A stretch of 6,290 nucleotides of DNA from JBJXHB01 sp046160725 (lineage in GTDB: Bacteria; Pseudomonadota; Gammaproteobacteria; Burkholderiales; Burkholderiaceae_C), in assembly GCA_046160725.1 (NCBI GenBank), contig JBJXHB010000346.1, forward strand, positions 1 to 6,290, in the 5' to 3' direction. A model generated the notes under the pieces. That model was given only the letters and a program-made list of their open reading frames with translations. It did no database searches and was not told the DNA's origin. Positions 5,625 through 6,290 of this stretch are shown one piece after another (the first letter of the stretch is position 1; each line of letters opens with the position of its first letter). A program made the position numbers and the translations under genes.

Positions 5625-6290
5625 ATCGAATCTCCCTGAGCATCCTGGCCGCCGCGGCGGGGCTGGCGCTGGCGCTGCCGGCGGCGGCCCAGACCATCCT
5701 GAAGTTCAGCCACACTGACCAGCAGGCCGGTGCGCGGCAGGCGGCGGCGACGCTGTTTGCCAAGAAGGTCGAGGAGCTGACCCAGGGCCGCTACAGGGTG
5801 CAGGTGTTCTGCTGCAGCCAGCTCGGTAACGACCCCAAGAACATCGAGCAGCTCGCGCTCGGCGGCATCGACTTCACCGTGTCGGGCACCGGCTCCTATG
5901 CGCCGCACGTGCCGACGCTGAACCTGACGGCCCTGCCGTACCTGGTGGAGAACTACAAGCAGGGCTGGAAGCTGTACGACGAAAGCCCGTGGCTGAAGGC
6001 GCAGTTCGAGAAGGCGCCGGCCAAGGGCTTCCGCTTCCTGGCCACCTGGGAGGCGGGTTTCCGCAGCATGACGACCAAGGAAGCGCTGAACTCGCCGGAC
6101 GATGCCAAGGGCCGCAAGCTGCGCACCTTCCCCAACGAGATGATGCGCTGGACCCTGGAAGCCATGGGATTCAACATCCAGATCATGCCGCTGCCCGAGG
6201 TGTACCTTGCCATCCAGCAAGGCGCCGTGAGCGGACAGGAAAACCCGATCGACACGATCTACTCCAACAAGTTCTACGAGGTCGCCCCCC
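5621..6290 (+). CDS. TRAP transporter periplasmic solute-binding protein, DctP family (partial)
   Basis: The first 223 codons are present and the gene runs off the right edge; full family members are about 320-340 residues. A Sec signal peptide is clear: basic MNR, a hydrophobic run (about 5-20) and an AAA-Q cleavage site after residue 23. The mature chain begins TILKFSHTD and continues with FAKKVEELTQGRYRVQVF, SQLGND, DFTVSGTGSYAPHVPTLNL and LPYLVENY, all typical of DctP/TRAP receptors. R168 (GRKLRTF) is the conserved arginine that salt-bridges the ligand carboxylate, and GAVSGQENP (201-209) is the conserved hinge block. It should capture an organic acid in the periplasm for the DctQ/DctM membrane subunits, expected just beyond the window. 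The start overlaps the oxidoreductase stop as ATGA and has a good GGAG. Odd point: adjacent cysteines C64-C65 (VFCCSQLG), where Pro, Asn or Ala are usual. The ligand cannot be named. Confidence 0.93.
   Translation, partial: MNRISLSILAAAAGLALALPAAAQTILKFSHTDQQAGARQAAATLFAKKVEELTQGRYRVQVFCCSQLGNDPKNIEQLALGGIDFTVSGTGSYAPHVPTLNLTALPYLVENYKQGWKLYDESPWLKAQFEKAPAKGFRFLATWEAGFRSMTTKEALNSPDDAKGRKLRTFPNEMMRWTLEAMGFNIQIMPLPEVYLAIQQGAVSGQENPIDTIYSNKFYEVAP

Overview
The window is strongly GC-rich, with codon third positions almost all G or C. Protein style and gene order resemble Betaproteobacteria of the order Burkholderiales (Comamonadaceae-like soil or water bacteria). This placement is by eye, not from a search. 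Coding density is very high, no reading frame is broken, and I see no RNA gene, insertion sequence, CRISPR array or long repeat.

Layout. At the left edge (1-266, +) is the C-terminal end of a phytanoyl-CoA dioxygenase-like Fe(II)/2-oxoglutarate oxygenase. Seven bases later, and convergent to it, is a complete TRZ/ATZ-type amidohydrolase (274-1668, -) that closely resembles 8-oxoguanine deaminase. A 142-base divergent intergenic region (1669-1810) follows. Its right end is a locally AT-rich island carrying a perfect 6-bp inverted repeat, TTAACG-TATG-CGTTAA, which runs into the start codon of the next gene.

From 1811 to the right edge, five plus-strand genes form one compact operon. They are an SMP-30/gluconolactonase-type lactonase (1811-2800), a GntR regulator of the FCD class (2797-3477), an isocitrate/isopropylmalate-family decarboxylating dehydrogenase (3485-4564), a Gfo/Idh/MocA oxidoreductase (4566-5624) and the start of a TRAP-transporter periplasmic binding protein, DctP family (5621 to beyond 6290). 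Junctions are a 4-bp ATGA overlap, 7 bp, 1 bp and another ATGA overlap, so translation is probably coupled.

How they may work together (inference). The TRAP system would import a carboxylated substrate, probably a sugar acid or hydroxy-acid. The MocA-type enzyme could oxidise a sugar-like ring to a lactone, the SMP-30 protein could open the lactone, and the LeuB-like enzyme could oxidise and decarboxylate the resulting hydroxy-acid. The FCD-GntR protein would sense an acid intermediate and control the operon, plausibly through the inverted repeat. The LeuB-like enzyme has Phe where isopropylmalate dehydrogenase has its catalytic Tyr, and lacks the usual isopropylmalate-specificity residues, so it is unlikely to serve leucine synthesis. 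The exact substrate cannot be read from the sequence. The divergent deaminase may share the control region or may simply be a neighbour.
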